From NCBI RefSeq assembly GCF_017640745.1, contig NZ_JAEPQA010000019.1, forward strand, positions 39,072 to 103,071: DNA of 64,000 bases, written 5' to 3'. Origin of the DNA: Nisaea sp. (GTDB taxonomy: Bacteria; Pseudomonadota; Alphaproteobacteria; Thalassobaculales; Thalassobaculaceae). The notes below the pieces were generated by a model that worked only from the letters and a program-made list of their open reading frames with translations, was not told the DNA's origin and did not search any database. The position numbers and the translations under genes were made by a program. Positions 16,581 to 26,177 of this stretch are shown one piece after another (the first letter of the stretch is position 1; each line of letters starts with the position of its first letter).

Positions 16581-17657
16581 ATGAAGCTGAAATCCAACGA
16601 GATTGCAGGTTTCATTCGCCGCCCGCCGGAAAATGTCCGGGCCGTCCTGATATACGGGCCGGACGGCGGGCAGGTTCGGGAAATCTCCGACAAGATCGCC
16701 AAGACCGTCGTCGAGGATCTCGCCGACCCGTTCCAGGTTGCCGATCTTGTGCCGGAAAGCCTGAAAGACGAACCGGGCCGCATCGCGGACGAGGCCGCTG
16801 CGATCTCGCTCACCGGCGGGCGACGGCTGGTACGGCTCCGGGGCGCGACGGATACGGTGACAGCTTCGGCCGTACTGGCGCTCGGCGCCGAGACGGGCGA
16901 CAGCCTCATCATCATCGAGGCCGGAGCGCTCGAGGCACGCTCGAAACTGCGCAAACTCTTCGAGACCGAGAAGCAGGCGGTCGCCATCCCCTGCTATCTC
17001 GACAGCGGTGCCGGTCTCGACAGTGTCATACGGGAGACCCTCGCAAGCTTTGAAGTGCGGGCCACCCCGGACGCCCTCGCCTACATGACCGCGCATCTCG
17101 GCGGAGACCGCCGCGTGACACGCTCCGAAGTGGAGAAGCTCGCGCTCTATGTCGGCAAGGGCGGAGAAGCGAGCCTGGAGGACGCCCAGCAGCTGGTCGG
17201 CGACAGCAGCGCCCTCGCCCTCGACCAGATCGCGCTTGCGGTGGCGAACGGCGACGTGGCGGCAGCGGACCGCATGCTGCAGCGGGGCTATGCCGACGGG
17301 TTGAACGCGATCGCCGTGCTGCGGGCGGTGCTCAGACACTTCCAGCGGCTGCACCGCGCGGCGGCGCACATGGCGGACGGCGACAGCGCCGATCAGGCTG
17401 TGCAGAAATTGCGGCCGCCACTCTTCTTCGCCGTGAAACCGGCCTTCATGGCGCAGCTCCGCGCCTGGCCGATCCAGCGCCTGCGCCTCGCCCTCACCCG
17501 CCTCGCGGAAGCCGAAACGCAGTGCAAGTCCACCGGCACGCCGGATCTCGCCGTGGCCGGACAGACACTGCTCGGCCTCGCCTACAGCGCGGCGCGCAGC
17601 CGGGCACGGGCACCCGGCCGGCAGCCGTCACGGTTCACGCCTGGAAAATCAGGATGA
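16581..17657 (+). CDS. holA: DNA polymerase III delta subunit
   Basis: A 358-residue clamp-loader delta subunit that opens the beta clamp. The AAA-like N-terminal domain shows VLIYGPDGGQVREISDKIA, followed by RRLVRLRG, GDSLIIIEAGAL and LGGDRRVTRSEVEKLALY, all expected in HolA. It follows lptE by twelve bases. The stop lies nine bases inside the convergent parB gene's end, so the two genes overlap tail to tail. Confidence 0.93.
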   Translation: MKLKSNEIAGFIRRPPENVRAVLIYGPDGGQVREISDKIAKTVVEDLADPFQVADLVPESLKDEPGRIADEAAAISLTGGRRLVRLRGATDTVTASAVLALGAETGDSLIIIEAGALEARSKLRKLFETEKQAVAIPCYLDSGAGLDSVIRETLASFEVRATPDALAYMTAHLGGDRRVTRSEVEKLALYVGKGGEASLEDAQQLVGDSSALALDQIALAVANGDVAAADRMLQRGYADGLNAIAVLRAVLRHFQRLHRAAAHMADGDSADQAVQKLRPPLFFAVKPAFMAQLRAWPIQRLRLALTRLAEAETQCKSTGTPDLAVAGQTLLGLAYSAARSRARAPGRQPSRFTPGKSG

Positions 17658-18719
17658 GGGGGTCGTCTCGCCGTCTTCGATCAGTTCGCTGAAATCGATC
17701 GAGTTGCCGTCGGCCTTCGCGATTTCTTCCGCCGTCTCCTGATCGTAGTCCGGCACGTCCCCGAGAAATCCGCTCATCGCCGGCGAACTCAGGTCGGCGC
17801 TGACCGTGCGCGGTGCGGACATGATGGCAAGAAGGGCGTCGAGCTGTTCCAGACTTTCGTACTGGATCATCAGCGCCCCCGACTGACCGTCGACGCCGGT
17901 GGCGATCTCAACATGCATGCCGAGCTTCTGGGACAGGTCCTGCTCCAGCGCCCTGGTGTCGGCATCCTTCTCGACCGATGCCTTCCGGCGCGCCTGCTTC
18001 GGCGCAGTCTGACCGGACGGCTGCTTTTCCTTCTGCACCAGACGCTCGGTCTCACGGACATTGAGCTTCCGGCGCACTACCTCGGCCGCCAGCGCCGCCG
18101 GGTTCCCGGCCGTAAGCAACGCGCGGGCATGGCCGGCGCTGATCTCGCCGGCGTCGAGATAGCCGCGTACTTCCGTCGGTAGCGCCAGCAGGCGCATGGT
18201 GTTCGCAACGTGGCTGCGGCTCTTGCCGACCGCTCGTGCGACGTCCTGCTGGGAGTGGCCGTGCTCCTCGACCAGGCGGTGATAGCCTTCGGCTTCTTCG
18301 AGCGGATTGAGATCCTCGCGCTGGACGTTCTCGATGATCGCGATCTCGAGCGCCTCGCGATCGTCGAACTCGCGGATATGCGCCGGGATCTCGTGCAGCT
18401 GGGCCCGCTGGGCGGCGCGCCAGCGGCGCTCGCCGGCAATGATCTCGAAGGTGCCGGGCTGGTCCGGGTCGCGGCGCAGCAGGATCGGCTGGATGACGCC
18501 CTTCTCGCGGATACTGTCCGCCAGCGCGTCCAGTTCCTCCTCGTCGAAGATCCGGCGCGGCTGGAAACGGCCCGGATGAACCTTCTCGATCGGAACGGAC
18601 TTGCTTTGCTGCAGCCGGTCGACGGAGCCGCCTTCGGTCTCGCCCTCACCGAGGAGCGAGGCGAGCCCGCGGCCGAGCCGCCGGTTCTTGGCGCTGGCGC
18701 TGCCGTTTTCCATGCTCAC
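17649..18719 (-). CDS. parB: Chromosome-partitioning protein ParB
   Basis: A 356-residue ParB/Spo0J CTPase that loads at parS. GRGLASLLGE opens the N-terminus, the CTP-binding box GERRWR is at 96-101, NVQREDLNPLEEAEGY follows, and the helix-turn-helix SQQDVARAVGKSRSHVANTMRLL is at 156-178. The C-terminal dimerisation segment ends the chain. The GTG at 18719 overlaps the parA stop; ATG 18713 is an alternative. Three parS sites lie within 8 kb (20.1, 22.1 and 25.7 kb), so the whole segregation system is present. Confidence 0.96.
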   Translation of the reverse strand: MSMENGSASAKNRRLGRGLASLLGEGETEGGSVDRLQQSKSVPIEKVHPGRFQPRRIFDEEELDALADSIREKGVIQPILLRRDPDQPGTFEIIAGERRWRAAQRAQLHEIPAHIREFDDREALEIAIIENVQREDLNPLEEAEGYHRLVEEHGHSQQDVARAVGKSRSHVANTMRLLALPTEVRGYLDAGEISAGHARALLTAGNPAALAAEVVRRKLNVRETERLVQKEKQPSGQTAPKQARRKASVEKDADTRALEQDLSQKLGMHVEIATGVDGQSGALMIQYESLEQLDALLAIMSAPRTVSADLSSPAMSGFLGDVPDYDQETAEEIAKADGNSIDFSELIEDGETTPSS

Positions 18720-19543
18720 GCGGCGATGCTCCTTTCGCGCTTCATGACTTCGCTGGCCAAGTGGATATAGGCCTGCGAGCCTGAACAGCGCATATCATAG
18801 ACGATGACCGGCAGCCCGTGCGAGGGCGCCTCGGAGACCCGGACGTTCCGCGGGATCACGGTGCGGTAGACCTTGTCGCCGAAATGCTCCCGCACATCCT
18901 CGGCCACCGCGATCGAGAGATTGTTGCGGCGGTCAAACATGGTCAGCACGACGCCCTGGATCTCGAGGTCCGGATTGAAGGCGGTGCGCACGCGCTCCAC
19001 CGTCCGCATCAGCTGGCTCAGACCTTCCAGCGCATAGAACTCGCACTGCAGCGGCACCAGAACGGCGTCAGCCGCGACCAGCGCGTTCAGCGTCAGCAGG
19101 CCGAGCGAGGGCGGGCAGTCGATCAGGATATAGTCATAGGTGTTCGTACCCGGAGCCATGTGCCGGACCAGCGCCTCGCGCAGGCGAAACTCTCGGTCCT
19201 CGATCGTCACCAGTTCGATCTCCGCGCCGGACAGGTCCTGCGAGGACGGCACGATGGAGAGCCGGGGAACTTCGGTCTCGAGCGTCGCGTCGGCGATGGC
19301 CGAGGCGCCGATCAGCACCGAATAGGAATCCTCGTCCCGGTTCTTCCGCGGCACGCCGAGTCCGGTGCTCGCATTGCCCTGCGGATCCAGGTCGATGACC
19401 AGCACTCTTTTCTGGCAGGCCGCGAGCGCGGTGGCGAGGTTGATGGTGGTCGTGGTCTTGCCGACCCCACCCTTCTGGTTCACGACGGCGAGAATCCGGG
19501 GCGCTACGGCGGCATCACCCCTCAGCATCATGGCTTCCGACAT
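18716..19543 (-). CDS. parA: Chromosome-partitioning ATPase ParA
   Basis: A 275-residue deviant-Walker ATPase that moves ParB-parS complexes. The signature KGGVGKTTT is at about 24-32 and DLDPQGNASTGLG follows, with DYILIDCPPSLGLLTLNAL as Walker B. The ATG at 19543 is chosen because it gives the short [10 protein letters not shown] leader before the conserved ILAVVNQKGG. The open frame upstream lies within rsmG. It overlaps the rsmG end by 29 bases, in the standard rsmG-parA-parB order. Confidence 0.97.
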   Translation of the reverse strand: MSEAMMLRGDAAVAPRILAVVNQKGGVGKTTTTINLATALAACQKRVLVIDLDPQGNASTGLGVPRKNRDEDSYSVLIGASAIADATLETEVPRLSIVPSSQDLSGAEIELVTIEDREFRLREALVRHMAPGTNTYDYILIDCPPSLGLLTLNALVAADAVLVPLQCEFYALEGLSQLMRTVERVRTAFNPDLEIQGVVLTMFDRRNNLSIAVAEDVREHFGDKVYRTVIPRNVRVSEAPSHGLPVIVYDMRCSGSQAYIHLASEVMKRERSIAA

Positions 19544-20141
19544 ACGATATGCCCTCCAAGCGCAAGAGACATCCCTCGGGGTCCGACCAGCTCGGGGTGA
19601 GGGTTTCTGCCATATTCCATCTTTCACGAGCGGTAGTCAATTCCTTCTCGACCGCCCTACCCTTCAGGAAGAGGCAAATGCCGTCATCCTTCAGATGCGG
19701 CTTGGAGTAGTTAAGTAATACATCGACGGACGCGAGAGCCCTCGCGGTCACAATATCAACATCTAGTGGGCTGACCGATTCTACCCTACTAGCGTGAATG
19801 GTCACTTCGGCGCCGCAGGCGCGGGCTGTTTCACGCAGGAAGACCGCCTTGCGCTGATCCGACTCGCAAAGATGCACATCCCGCGCACCCATGATCGCCA
19901 GTACCAGCCCGGGAAAGCCGGCGCCGCTTCCGATATCGAGCAGACGGCGATGATTCGGCGGCAGTTCGGGAAAGATCTGCGCGGAATCGAGGAAATGACG
20001 CAGCCAGATGTCCGGCAGCGTGCTCTTGGAGACAAGATTGATGGCGCGCTGATAGCGCTCGACCATCCCCGCATAGATTTTCAGGCGCTCGAACGTTTCA
20101 CGTGAAACGCCCGTCCGGGAAGCAAACTCTTCGGGGCTCAC
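19515..20141 (-). CDS. rsmG: 16S rRNA (guanine-527-N7)-methyltransferase
   Basis: A 208-residue RsmG (GidB) that makes m7G527 in 16S rRNA. The SAM loop [17 protein letters not shown] is at about 67-83, with [16 protein letters not shown] after it and the [13 protein letters not shown] motif. The start is GTG, placed just before the mnmG stop. Residues 12-16 (VSRET) are encoded by a parS site, so this stretch of protein sequence is fixed by its DNA function. Confidence 0.96.
   Translation of the reverse strand: MSPEEFASRTGVSRETFERLKIYAGMVERYQRAINLVSKSTLPDIWLRHFLDSAQIFPELPPNHRRLLDIGSGAGFPGLVLAIMGARDVHLCESDQRKAVFLRETARACGAEVTIHASRVESVSPLDVDIVTARALASVDVLLNYSKPHLKDDGICLFLKGRAVEKELTTARERWNMAETLTPSWSDPEGCLLRLEGISYVGSHDAEG
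20095..20108. promoter_or_regulatory. parS site 1 (inside rsmG)
   Basis: The 14-base perfect palindrome GTTTCACGTGAAAC is the core of the universal parS consensus TGTTTCACGTGAAACA. The flanking bases here are C and G. In rsmG it encodes VSRET. Confidence 0.9.
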
Positions 20142-21997
20142 GCTGCGTCCCTGCCGATCCGGCGCACGTGGCGCAGCAGCAGAATGACGGCCGCCGGGGT
20201 CACGCCGTCGATCCGCGCCGCCTGGCCGATCGTCCGCGGCGCAACCTTGATCAGCTTCTCGCGTACCTCGTTCGAAAGTCCCGAGATCGCGGCATAGTCG
20301 AGCGTCCCCGGGATCTCCAGCGCCTCGTCGCGGCGATAAGCCGCGACGTCGCTTTCCTGACGCTCGATATAGCCGGCATATTGCGCGTCGATCTGCACCT
20401 GCTCCGCGACCGCGGGCTCCAGGGTGCCGAGTTCTGGCCAGAGAGCCACCAAGCCATCCCAGCTCACGGTGCGGTAGCCGAGAATGTCGAACGCACTGCG
20501 CCAGACGCCGTCCTGATTGACCTTGATCCCGGCCTTCTGAAGCGCGTTCGGCGTGCCGCCAAGCCTGCGGGCCAGCGCCCGCCCCTCCTCGACCGCCGCG
20601 AGCTTCTCCATGAAACGCGCCGCGCGCGTATCGCCGACACAGCCGATCTCCATGCCCTTCGCGGTCAGACGCTGGTCCGCATTGTCAGCACGCAGCCGCA
20701 GCCGGTACTCGGCCCGCGAGGTCAGCATGCGGTAAGGCTCGCTGACGCCCTTTGTCACGAGATCGTCGATCAGCACGCCGATATAGGCGTCGGCCCGGTC
20801 GAGCACGAAACGCTCGCCCCGGCCGCCGGTCCGGAGCGCTGCGTTGACGCCGGCCATCAGACCCTGCGCCGCCGCTTCCTCGTAGCCCGTGGTTCCGTTG
20901 ATCTGTCCGGCAAAATAGAGACCCGGCACCCGCTTGGTTTCCAGCGTGTGCGAGAGCTCCCGCGGATCAACGTAATCATATTCGATCGCGTAGCCCGGAC
21001 GGATGATCCGCGCATTCTCCAGCCCCGGGATGGTCTTGAACATCTCGTGCTGCACATCGGCCGGAAGCGAGGTCGAGATCCCGTTCGGATAGACCGTCGG
21101 ATCGTCCAGTCCCTCAGGCTCCAGGAAGATCTGGTGCTGCGAGCGGTCCTCGAAACGGACCACCTTGTCCTCGATGGAGGGACAGTAGCGCGGCCCCACG
21201 CCTTCGATCCGGCCGCCATACATCGCCGAGCGATGCAGATTGTCCCGGATGAGCTGATGCGTGCGCTCGTTGGTGTAGGTGATGAAGCAGCTGATCTGCG
21301 GCACCTCGATCCGGTCCGTCAGATAGGAGAAGGGCTCCGGCGGATCGTCCGCCTTCTGTTCCGGCAGCCCCGACCAGTCGATGGTCGTGCCGTCGAGACG
21401 GGCCGGCGTCCCGGTCTTGAGCCGTCCGAGGCGGAACTGGAAACGGGCCAGCGTTTCCGCAAGGGCCACCGCCGGTGCATCTCCCACGCGGCCCGCCGGG
21501 CGGCGCTCCTCGCCGAGATGGATCTCGCCGCGCAGGAACGTCCCAGTGGTAAGCACCACCGCGCCCGCGCGGATCTCGCGCCCGCCCTCGACCACAATCC
21601 CGGCAATCGCGCCGCTCTCGTCAAGCAGCAGATCCTCGACCGAACTCGCCTCGATGGTGAGATTGTCCTCTTCAGCCAGAAGATCCTGGATCGCCTTGCG
21701 GTAAAGCGCCCGGTCCGCCTGGGCCCGGGGGCCGCGCACGGCCGGGCCCTTGCTCCGGTTCAGCATGCGGAACTGGATACCGGCGCGGTCAATGGCGCGG
21801 CCCATGATACCGTCCAGCGCATCGACTTCACGCACGAGATGACCCTTGCCCAGCCCACCGATGGCCGGGTTACAGGACATTTCTCCGATGGTCTCGATCT
21901 TGTGGGTGGCGAGAAGCGTGCGGGCGCCCATCCGGGCCGCCGCGGCCGCCGCTTCGCATCCGGCATGGCCGCCGCCCACGACAATCACGTCATACAT
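20138..21997 (-). CDS. mnmG: tRNA uridine 5-carboxymethylaminomethyl modification enzyme MnmG
   Basis: A 619-residue FAD protein that works with MnmE on U34 of certain tRNAs. The dinucleotide-binding motif [17 protein letters not shown] is at the very N-terminus. [24 protein letters not shown] and the late [32 protein letters not shown] and SRAEYRL blocks are all present. ATG 21997 is fixed by that opening. It lies downstream of mnmE and ahead of rsmG. Confidence 0.97.
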   Translation of the reverse strand: MYDVIVVGGGHAGCEAAAAAARMGARTLLATHKIETIGEMSCNPAIGGLGKGHLVREVDALDGIMGRAIDRAGIQFRMLNRSKGPAVRGPRAQADRALYRKAIQDLLAEEDNLTIEASSVEDLLLDESGAIAGIVVEGGREIRAGAVVLTTGTFLRGEIHLGEERRPAGRVGDAPAVALAETLARFQFRLGRLKTGTPARLDGTTIDWSGLPEQKADDPPEPFSYLTDRIEVPQISCFITYTNERTHQLIRDNLHRSAMYGGRIEGVGPRYCPSIEDKVVRFEDRSQHQIFLEPEGLDDPTVYPNGISTSLPADVQHEMFKTIPGLENARIIRPGYAIEYDYVDPRELSHTLETKRVPGLYFAGQINGTTGYEEAAAQGLMAGVNAALRTGGRGERFVLDRADAYIGVLIDDLVTKGVSEPYRMLTSRAEYRLRLRADNADQRLTAKGMEIGCVGDTRAARFMEKLAAVEEGRALARRLGGTPNALQKAGIKVNQDGVWRSAFDILGYRTVSWDGLVALWPELGTLEPAVAEQVQIDAQYAGYIERQESDVAAYRRDEALEIPGTLDYAAISGLSNEVREKLIKVAPRTIGQAARIDGVTPAAVILLLRHVRRIGRDAA

Positions 21998-22092
21998 GGA
22001 ACCAGTCTCCGGATCGCATGGTTCTCGGTGCGGCACAAAATGAGGTTCCGCCCGGGAAAACGCAATGCTTCATTCGCGATACCGGCCCTGCG

Positions 22093-22108
22093 TGTTTCAC
22101 GTGAAACA
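22093..22108. promoter_or_regulatory. parS site 2 (perfect 16-mer, mnmE-mnmG junction)
   Basis: TGTTTCACGTGAAACA matches the parS consensus at all 16 positions. It lies in the short gap between the mnmE stop and mnmG start and is the best site of the three. Confidence 0.95.
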
Positions 22109-22115
22109 GGACCGC

Positions 22116-23468
22116 TTATTTGCCGATACAGAACTCTGAAAACACAAGATCCAGTATCTCTTCGATATCCACCGCGCCGGTGACCCTTCCGAGCGCGCGG
22201 GCGGCGAGACGCAGGTCCTCGGCGACGAGACCGTATTCCACCTCTTCCTCGCCCGCTTCGAAGGCCGCGAGCGCCGCGGCCCGGCGCAGATGCTCGAGAC
22301 ACTCCGAAAGGCCCTCGCGGTGCCGGGCCCGCGTCAGGGCCGGAGCTTCCCCGATATCCATCAACTCGGCCGCCACCTCCCCAATCCGGGACAGAAGCGC
22401 GTCCAGCCCCTCGCCTGTCTTGACCGAGATCGCGATCCTGTCGGCAGGAAGCTGGGTCCGGGCCTCGACGGAGAGCTGATCGGCTTTCGTCGCCACCAGG
22501 ATGCGCTCCCGACCTTCTCCGGTCTCCGCCGGCAGGGCTTCTTCTGCCGCATCGCGGAGATCGAGCACCAAATCGGCGCTCGCGGCCCAGGCCCTCGCCC
22601 TGCGAATCCCCTCGGTCTCTACCGAATCCATACTTTCACGGAGCCCGGCCGTATCCGCTACCAGCACGGGGAATCCCTTTATGTCGAGATGAACCTCGAT
22701 CACGTCCCGAGTCGTACCCGCTACATCGGACACTATCGCGGCATCCCTTCTGGAGAGCCAGTTCAGGAGGGATGACTTGCCCGCATTCGGGGGGCCGACG
22801 ATGGCCATACGAAGTCCGTCCCGGAGGCGCTCCCCGCGCCCGCCATCGTCGAGATGGGCCGCAATACCGGTTTCCAGCGCGTCCATCTGACCGCGGATCT
22901 GCTGCCAGACTTCTTCCGGCAGGTCCTCGTCCGGAAAATCCACCAGTGCCTCGATATAAGCGAGGATCTTGACGATCTGCGCCCGCCAGTCCGCGTAGAG
23001 CGCCCCGAGGGCGCCGCGGCTCTGGCGCCGCGCCTGGACACGCTGCGCGTCTGTTTCCGCGTCCACGAGATCCGCAATGCCTTCTGCCGCGGTCAGATCC
23101 ATCTTTCCGTTGAGCACCGCGCGGCGGGAAAACTCCCCGGGCTCAGCGATGCGATATCCCGGCTGCTGTCCGAGGACCCGGAGCATCGCGGTTTCCACCG
23201 CCCGGCCGCCATGGAGCTGATATTCGACGATGTCCTCGCCGGTGAAGCTCGCCGGCGCGGCAAAAGCCAGCACGAGACCGTCATCGACGATCTCATCCCC
23301 GTCCCGCACGGTCGCGCGGACCGCATAGCGCGGCTCGATCCCGACAAGGCCCGTCAGGCGCTGCAGGCCGTCGAAGGCACCCGGACCGGAGACCCGGAAG
23401 ACAGCGACGCCCGCACGCCCCGCCGCGGAGGCGAGCGCATAGATCGTATCGTCAGGCGACCCGTTCAT
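22116..23468 (-). CDS. mnmE: tRNA modification GTPase MnmE
   Basis: A 450-residue GTPase partner of MnmG. The N-terminal folate-binding region holds DTIYALASAAGRAGVAVFRVSG. The inserted G domain begins near residue 220, with GPPNAGKSSLLN as the P-loop, DVAGTTRD as switch, DTAGLRES as G3 and ATKAD as G4. The chain ends in FCIGK, whose cysteine is the family's catalytic-type terminal residue. It heads the mnmE-mnmG-rsmG-parA-parB series and is divergent from the DUF255 gene. Confidence 0.96.
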   Translation of the reverse strand: MNGSPDDTIYALASAAGRAGVAVFRVSGPGAFDGLQRLTGLVGIEPRYAVRATVRDGDEIVDDGLVLAFAAPASFTGEDIVEYQLHGGRAVETAMLRVLGQQPGYRIAEPGEFSRRAVLNGKMDLTAAEGIADLVDAETDAQRVQARRQSRGALGALYADWRAQIVKILAYIEALVDFPDEDLPEEVWQQIRGQMDALETGIAAHLDDGGRGERLRDGLRMAIVGPPNAGKSSLLNWLSRRDAAIVSDVAGTTRDVIEVHLDIKGFPVLVADTAGLRESMDSVETEGIRRARAWAASADLVLDLRDAAEEALPAETGEGRERILVATKADQLSVEARTQLPADRIAISVKTGEGLDALLSRIGEVAAELMDIGEAPALTRARHREGLSECLEHLRRAAALAAFEAGEEEVEYGLVAEDLRLAARALGRVTGAVDIEEILDLVFSEFCIGK

Positions 23469-23573
23469 CAGCTGGCAGACTCCCGTGCCGTTCGCAGCGC
23501 TGGACCTTCGGCCCCTCAGCCCTCACCTTGGGTTGGAGGCGATCGTTTTCACTCCCGGACCGGACCCTGCCCC

Positions 23574-25601
23574 ATGCGCAACGAGCTCGACAAGGAAACC
23601 AGCCCCTACCTGCTGCAGCACAAGGACAATCCCGTGCACTGGCAGACCTGGTCCGAGGACACCATCGCCGCCGCCCGCGCCGCCGACAAGCCGATCCTGC
23701 TCTCGGTCGGCTACGCCGCCTGCCATTGGTGCCATGTCATGGCCCACGAGAGCTTCGAGGATCCGGACACGGCGGCGGTGATGAACGAGCTCTTCGTCAA
23801 CGTCAAGGTCGATCGCGAGGAACGACCGGATCTCGACATGATCTACCAGACTGCGCTCGCCATCACCGGACAGCAGGGCGGCTGGCCGCTCACGATGTTC
23901 CTGACACCGGAAGGCGCGCCCTTCTGGGGCGGCACCTACTTTCCGCCAGAGCCACGCTATGGCCGTCCCTCCTTCCGCGACGTGCTGCGCCAGGTCGCGG
24001 GCGTCTATCGCGAAGAACCGGGACGCGTCGCGGGCAACGTCACCGCCATTTCCCAACGCCTCGACGCGGTCTTTGCCAGCAACCCCGGCGACGGCGTCCC
24101 GCTTGAGGCCGCGCCCGAGGTCGCCCGGCGCTTTCTGGCGGAGCACGATCCCGTGCACGGCGGGATCGGCGATGCGCCGAAATTCCCCCAGCCGACGATC
24201 CTGAAGTTCCTCTGGCGCACCGGCCAGCGAACCGGGGACGGGCAGATGCTCCAGGCGGTCCGCACCACCGTGACAGCCATGTGCGAGGGCGGGATCTACG
24301 ACCATCTCGGCGGCGGCTTCGCGCGCTATTCGACCGACGCGGAATGGCTGGTGCCGCATTTCGAAAAGATGCTCTACGACAATGCCCAGCTGCTCGCGCT
24401 GATGACCGAGATGCAGCGCCAGGAACCCAGCCCGCTCTACGAGCAGCGCATCCGCGAGACCGTCGGCTGGCTGTTCCGGGAGATGATCTCCGAGAGCGGC
24501 GGCTTCGCCTCCTCCCTCGATGCCGACAGTGAGGGTGTGGAAGGAAAATTCTATGTCTGGGATGCGGCGGAGATTGAACGCGCACTGACGGAAGCCGGGC
24601 TCGATGCCGCGCTCTTCGCCGCGCATTACGACGTGATCCCGGGCGGGAACTGGGAAGGCGCGACGATCCTCAACCGCAGTCATCGCAAAGGCCCGTTCGA
24701 GGCCGAAACCGAGGAAAAACTCCGGGCCGCACGGACGCATCTCCTGAAGATCCGCGACGGCCGCATCCGACCCGGCTGGGACGACAAGGTGCTGGCGGAC
24801 TGGAACGGCCTGACGATCGCCGCATTGGCGGACGCCGCCAGCCTCTTCGGCGAGGAAGAATGGCTGGAACGCGCCGAGACGGCTTTCACCATTATCACCT
24901 CGCACATGGAAGCGGACGGACGGCTGCTGCATTCCTGGCGGGACGGCAGGGCAAAACATGCGGCGACTCTCGACGACTACGCCAATATGAGCCTCGCCGC
25001 CCTCGCCCTGGAGACCGCGACGGGCAATCGGCGTTACCTCGACCACGCGATCGCCTGGGCGGCGCTTCTGGAGGATCATTTCCTCGATCCGAAGGACGGC
25101 GCCTATTTCTTCACAGCGGACGACCAGAGCGACCTGATGATCCGCACCAAGACGGCCATCGACAATGTCACCCCGGCCGGCAACAGCACGATGGTGGAGG
25201 TTCTGTCCCGGCTCTGGCTGAAGACCGGGGATGCGACCTACGCGCTCAGGGCGGAAGCTATCACGCGCGCGTTCGCGGGTTCCTTCCAGCAGCAGCCGGT
25301 CGGCTTTCCGGGCCTGCTCAACGGCGTCGAATGGCTGCGCCACGGCCGGCAGATCGTTATCGCCGGAGACCCGGCGGAAACGGATTGCCGGACGCTTGTC
25401 CAGACAGCGCGCACGGCAGGCCGGGCGCTCTCGGTGCTCGATATCGTCTCCGGCGAAGAGTCCCTCCCCGAGAGTCATCCGGCGCGCGGCAAGGGACCGG
25501 TCGACGGACGCCCGGCGGCCTATCTCTGCGTCGAGCAGACCTGCACGCCTCCGGAAACCGACCCGGAGCGCTTCCGCGAAATTCTCGAGGCCCGGCGATG
25601 A
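23574..25601 (+). CDS. DUF255 thioredoxin-domain protein (YyaL/SPATA20 family)
   Basis: A 675-residue protein of the YyaL/SPATA20 family. The N-terminal thioredoxin-like domain has the strand PILLSVGYAACHWCHVMAHESFED with a CxxC (CHWC) pair near residue 53, then VNVKVDREERPDLD. The remaining 500 residues form an alpha/alpha six-barrel-like region (YDHLGGGFARYSTDAEWLVPHFEKMLYDNAQL). The biochemical role is not established. The ATG at 23574 begins the conserved MRNELDKETSPYLLQH opening; the frame is open far upstream, opposite mnmE. It overlaps ogt by an ATGA. Confidence 0.92.
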   Translation: MRNELDKETSPYLLQHKDNPVHWQTWSEDTIAAARAADKPILLSVGYAACHWCHVMAHESFEDPDTAAVMNELFVNVKVDREERPDLDMIYQTALAITGQQGGWPLTMFLTPEGAPFWGGTYFPPEPRYGRPSFRDVLRQVAGVYREEPGRVAGNVTAISQRLDAVFASNPGDGVPLEAAPEVARRFLAEHDPVHGGIGDAPKFPQPTILKFLWRTGQRTGDGQMLQAVRTTVTAMCEGGIYDHLGGGFARYSTDAEWLVPHFEKMLYDNAQLLALMTEMQRQEPSPLYEQRIRETVGWLFREMISESGGFASSLDADSEGVEGKFYVWDAAEIERALTEAGLDAALFAAHYDVIPGGNWEGATILNRSHRKGPFEAETEEKLRAARTHLLKIRDGRIRPGWDDKVLADWNGLTIAALADAASLFGEEEWLERAETAFTIITSHMEADGRLLHSWRDGRAKHAATLDDYANMSLAALALETATGNRRYLDHAIAWAALLEDHFLDPKDGAYFFTADDQSDLMIRTKTAIDNVTPAGNSTMVEVLSRLWLKTGDATYALRAEAITRAFAGSFQQQPVGFPGLLNGVEWLRHGRQIVIAGDPAETDCRTLVQTARTAGRALSVLDIVSGEESLPESHPARGKGPVDGRPAAYLCVEQTCTPPETDPERFREILEARR

Positions 25602-26086
25602 GCGACCGTCGGCAGCACAGCTTCGACAGCCCGATCGGCCGGATCCATCTGACAGAGGAGAACGGAGCGATCACCCGTCTCACATGGGTTTCACGTGAAA
25701 CATCTCCGGACCGTTCCGATTCCGAGACAAGTCCTGTCCTGCTTGAGGCCGAGCGTCAGATCGGTGCCTATTTCGACAAGAAGCTGAAAGTCTTCGACCT
25801 GCCGCTGGCCTACGACCGGGGCTCCGCTTTCGAGCAATCCGTCTGGGATGCGATGAAGGATATCCCTTTTGGCCAGCTGCTGACCTATGGCGAGATCGCG
25901 GACCGGGTTGGCGGCGTCGCCCGCGCGGTCGGCGGGGCCTGCGGCGCCAATCCGATCCCGCTCGTCATCCCCTGTCACCGGGTGGTCGGCAGCGACGGGA
26001 AGCTCACCGGCTTTTCCGGTGACGGAGGGATCGCAACCAAGCAGCGCCTGCTCGATCACGAGTCCGATCAACTCTCCCTGTTTTGA
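25598..26086 (+). CDS. ogt: Methylated-DNA-protein-cysteine methyltransferase
   Basis: A 162-residue DNA-repair protein that takes the alkyl group from O6-alkylguanine. The active-site block NPIPLVIPCHRVVGSDGKLTGFSGD places the acceptor Cys at 126, and the helix-turn-helix with the arginine finger reads TYGEIADRVGGVARAVGGACG. Its ATG overlaps the preceding stop (ATGA). Residues 31-35 (VSRET) come from a parS site embedded in the gene. Confidence 0.95.
   Translation: MSDRRQHSFDSPIGRIHLTEENGAITRLTWVSRETSPDRSDSETSPVLLEAERQIGAYFDKKLKVFDLPLAYDRGSAFEQSVWDAMKDIPFGQLLTYGEIADRVGGVARAVGGACGANPIPLVIPCHRVVGSDGKLTGFSGDGGIATKQRLLDHESDQLSLF
25687..25702. promoter_or_regulatory. parS site 3 (inside ogt)
   Basis: GGTTTCACGTGAAACA matches the parS consensus at 15 of 16 positions, with a perfect 14-base palindromic core. 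It is read in frame in ogt as VSRET, the same peptide as in rsmG. Confidence 0.9.
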
Positions 26087-26177
26087 AGAACACTCGTTCC
26101 ACCACAAGCGTGGACAGGCCGCGACGCCCGCGCCTAGTCTCGGGGCCAATCGGCTGCATCACAAGGGAGGGAGACCC

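Noticed and set aside
20102..22183. 693-codon plus-strand open frame opposite mnmG
   Set aside because: It mirrors mnmG, has no start site with a ribosome binding sequence, and its translation is Arg/His-rich noise.
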